The notes below the pieces were generated by a model. It ran no database searches. It worked only from the letters and a program-made list of their open reading frames with translations, and was not told the origin of the DNA. From Burkholderiaceae bacterium (GTDB lineage Bacteria; Pseudomonadota; Gammaproteobacteria; Burkholderiales; Burkholderiaceae_C): a stretch of 64,000 bases of DNA. The stretch covers positions 310,001-374,000 of the forward strand of contig JACKLM010000002.1 of assembly GCA_024235895.1 (NCBI GenBank), written 5' to 3'. Position numbers and translations under genes: made by a program. Every line of letters begins with the position of its first letter. The first letter of the stretch is position 1. Positions 63,879 to 64,000 of the stretch are shown here, in pieces.

Positions 63879-64000
63879 TCAGGCCTCGCCGACCAGCAGC
63901 GTCGGCTGCGCGAGCTGCGCCAGCGCCGCGGCATCGAGGCGGTCGCGCGGAACGATCAGCAGGTCGCAGCGCGTCTGCGGCAGCGCCGCGGCCCCGGCGC
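63879..64000 (-). CDS. Unidentified protein, C-terminal 39 residues
   Basis: An open frame enters from the right edge and stops at 63879 (TGA), convergent with hslU, 12 nt away. The visible sequence contains CDLLIVPRDRLDAAALAQLAQ and ends PTLLVGEA (shown in two pieces). It resembles the last strand-helix-strand of a Rossmann-like or universal-stress-protein fold, but too little is visible to name it. Confidence 0.45.
   Translation of the reverse strand, partial: AGAAALPQTRCDLLIVPRDRLDAAALAQLAQPTLLVGEA

Overview
The window is a high-GC, densely packed chromosomal segment from a betaproteobacterium, most probably a Burkholderiales of the Rubrivivax/Leptothrix/Ideonella type. This is inferred from gene content and order (ccmABCDEFGHI; corC-lnt-glyQ-glyS-gmhB-plsC-ygjP; dksA-STAS protein-hslV-hslU; liu leucine-catabolism genes; two DUF4212/sodium:solute symporter pairs). 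No rRNA, tRNA, CRISPR array, insertion sequence or prophage was seen. Most genes lie on the minus strand in operons whose stop and start codons overlap (ATGA, TGATG, GTGA).

Region by region: 1-6131 (minus) is a complete System I cytochrome c maturation operon, ccmA to ccmI, with ccmI cut by the left edge. 6206-8054 holds a lytic transglycosylase and, divergently, an infA copy with a long structured leader and a terminator. 8148-20231 is a transport-and-signalling block. Two DUF4212 + sodium:solute symporter pairs each carry an EF-hand-like loop and are preceded by the same 52-nt upstream element. A symporter-fused histidine kinase, a receiver-only response regulator and a degenerate-kinase/exonuclease fusion lie downstream of the first pair. 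20280-28538 carries paaK, a thioesterase, a YbaK deacylase and the leucine/isovalerate genes liuD, liuC and liuB, with a vapBC toxin-antitoxin module inserted between liuB and liuC.

28595-36359 contains an HCCA-isomerase-like protein, a CbiM-like membrane protein, an ArnT-like glycosyltransferase, the TrkH/TrkA potassium uptake system and a DUF3482 GTPase. 36360-38370 looks acquired: codon use and base composition differ from the neighbours, and it holds a higBA-type toxin-antitoxin pair, several perfect inverted repeats, a 100-bp foldback repeat and a secreted hydrolase. It lies, with a MaoC hydratase, between DUF3482 and a frameshifted DUF2868 gene, which are normally neighbours. 38577-48990 is a second acyl-CoA block: MaoC hydratase, acyl-CoA dehydrogenase, SDR, thiolase, aceK, carbonic anhydrase, liuA (isovaleryl-CoA dehydrogenase), thioesterase and the MerR regulator liuR.

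49207-57729 is the envelope/translation operon corC-lnt-glyQS-gmhB-plsC-ygjP, with two related foldback repeats between lnt and glyQ. 57997-63866 (plus strand) has a CobW-type metallochaperone GTPase, a DksA-family protein, a STAS-domain protein and the HslVU protease. The right edge cuts an unidentified minus-strand gene.

The main links between genes: three copies of one 22-bp palindrome mark liuB, the thioesterase-liuA unit and liuR itself as a LiuR regulon split over two loci 20 kb apart. Leucine degradation ends in acetyl-CoA and acetoacetate, which fits with the nearby thiolase and with AceK, which switches flux into the glyoxylate shunt. The duplicated symporter operons sharing an upstream element next to a symporter-kinase suggest a carboxylate uptake and sensing system.
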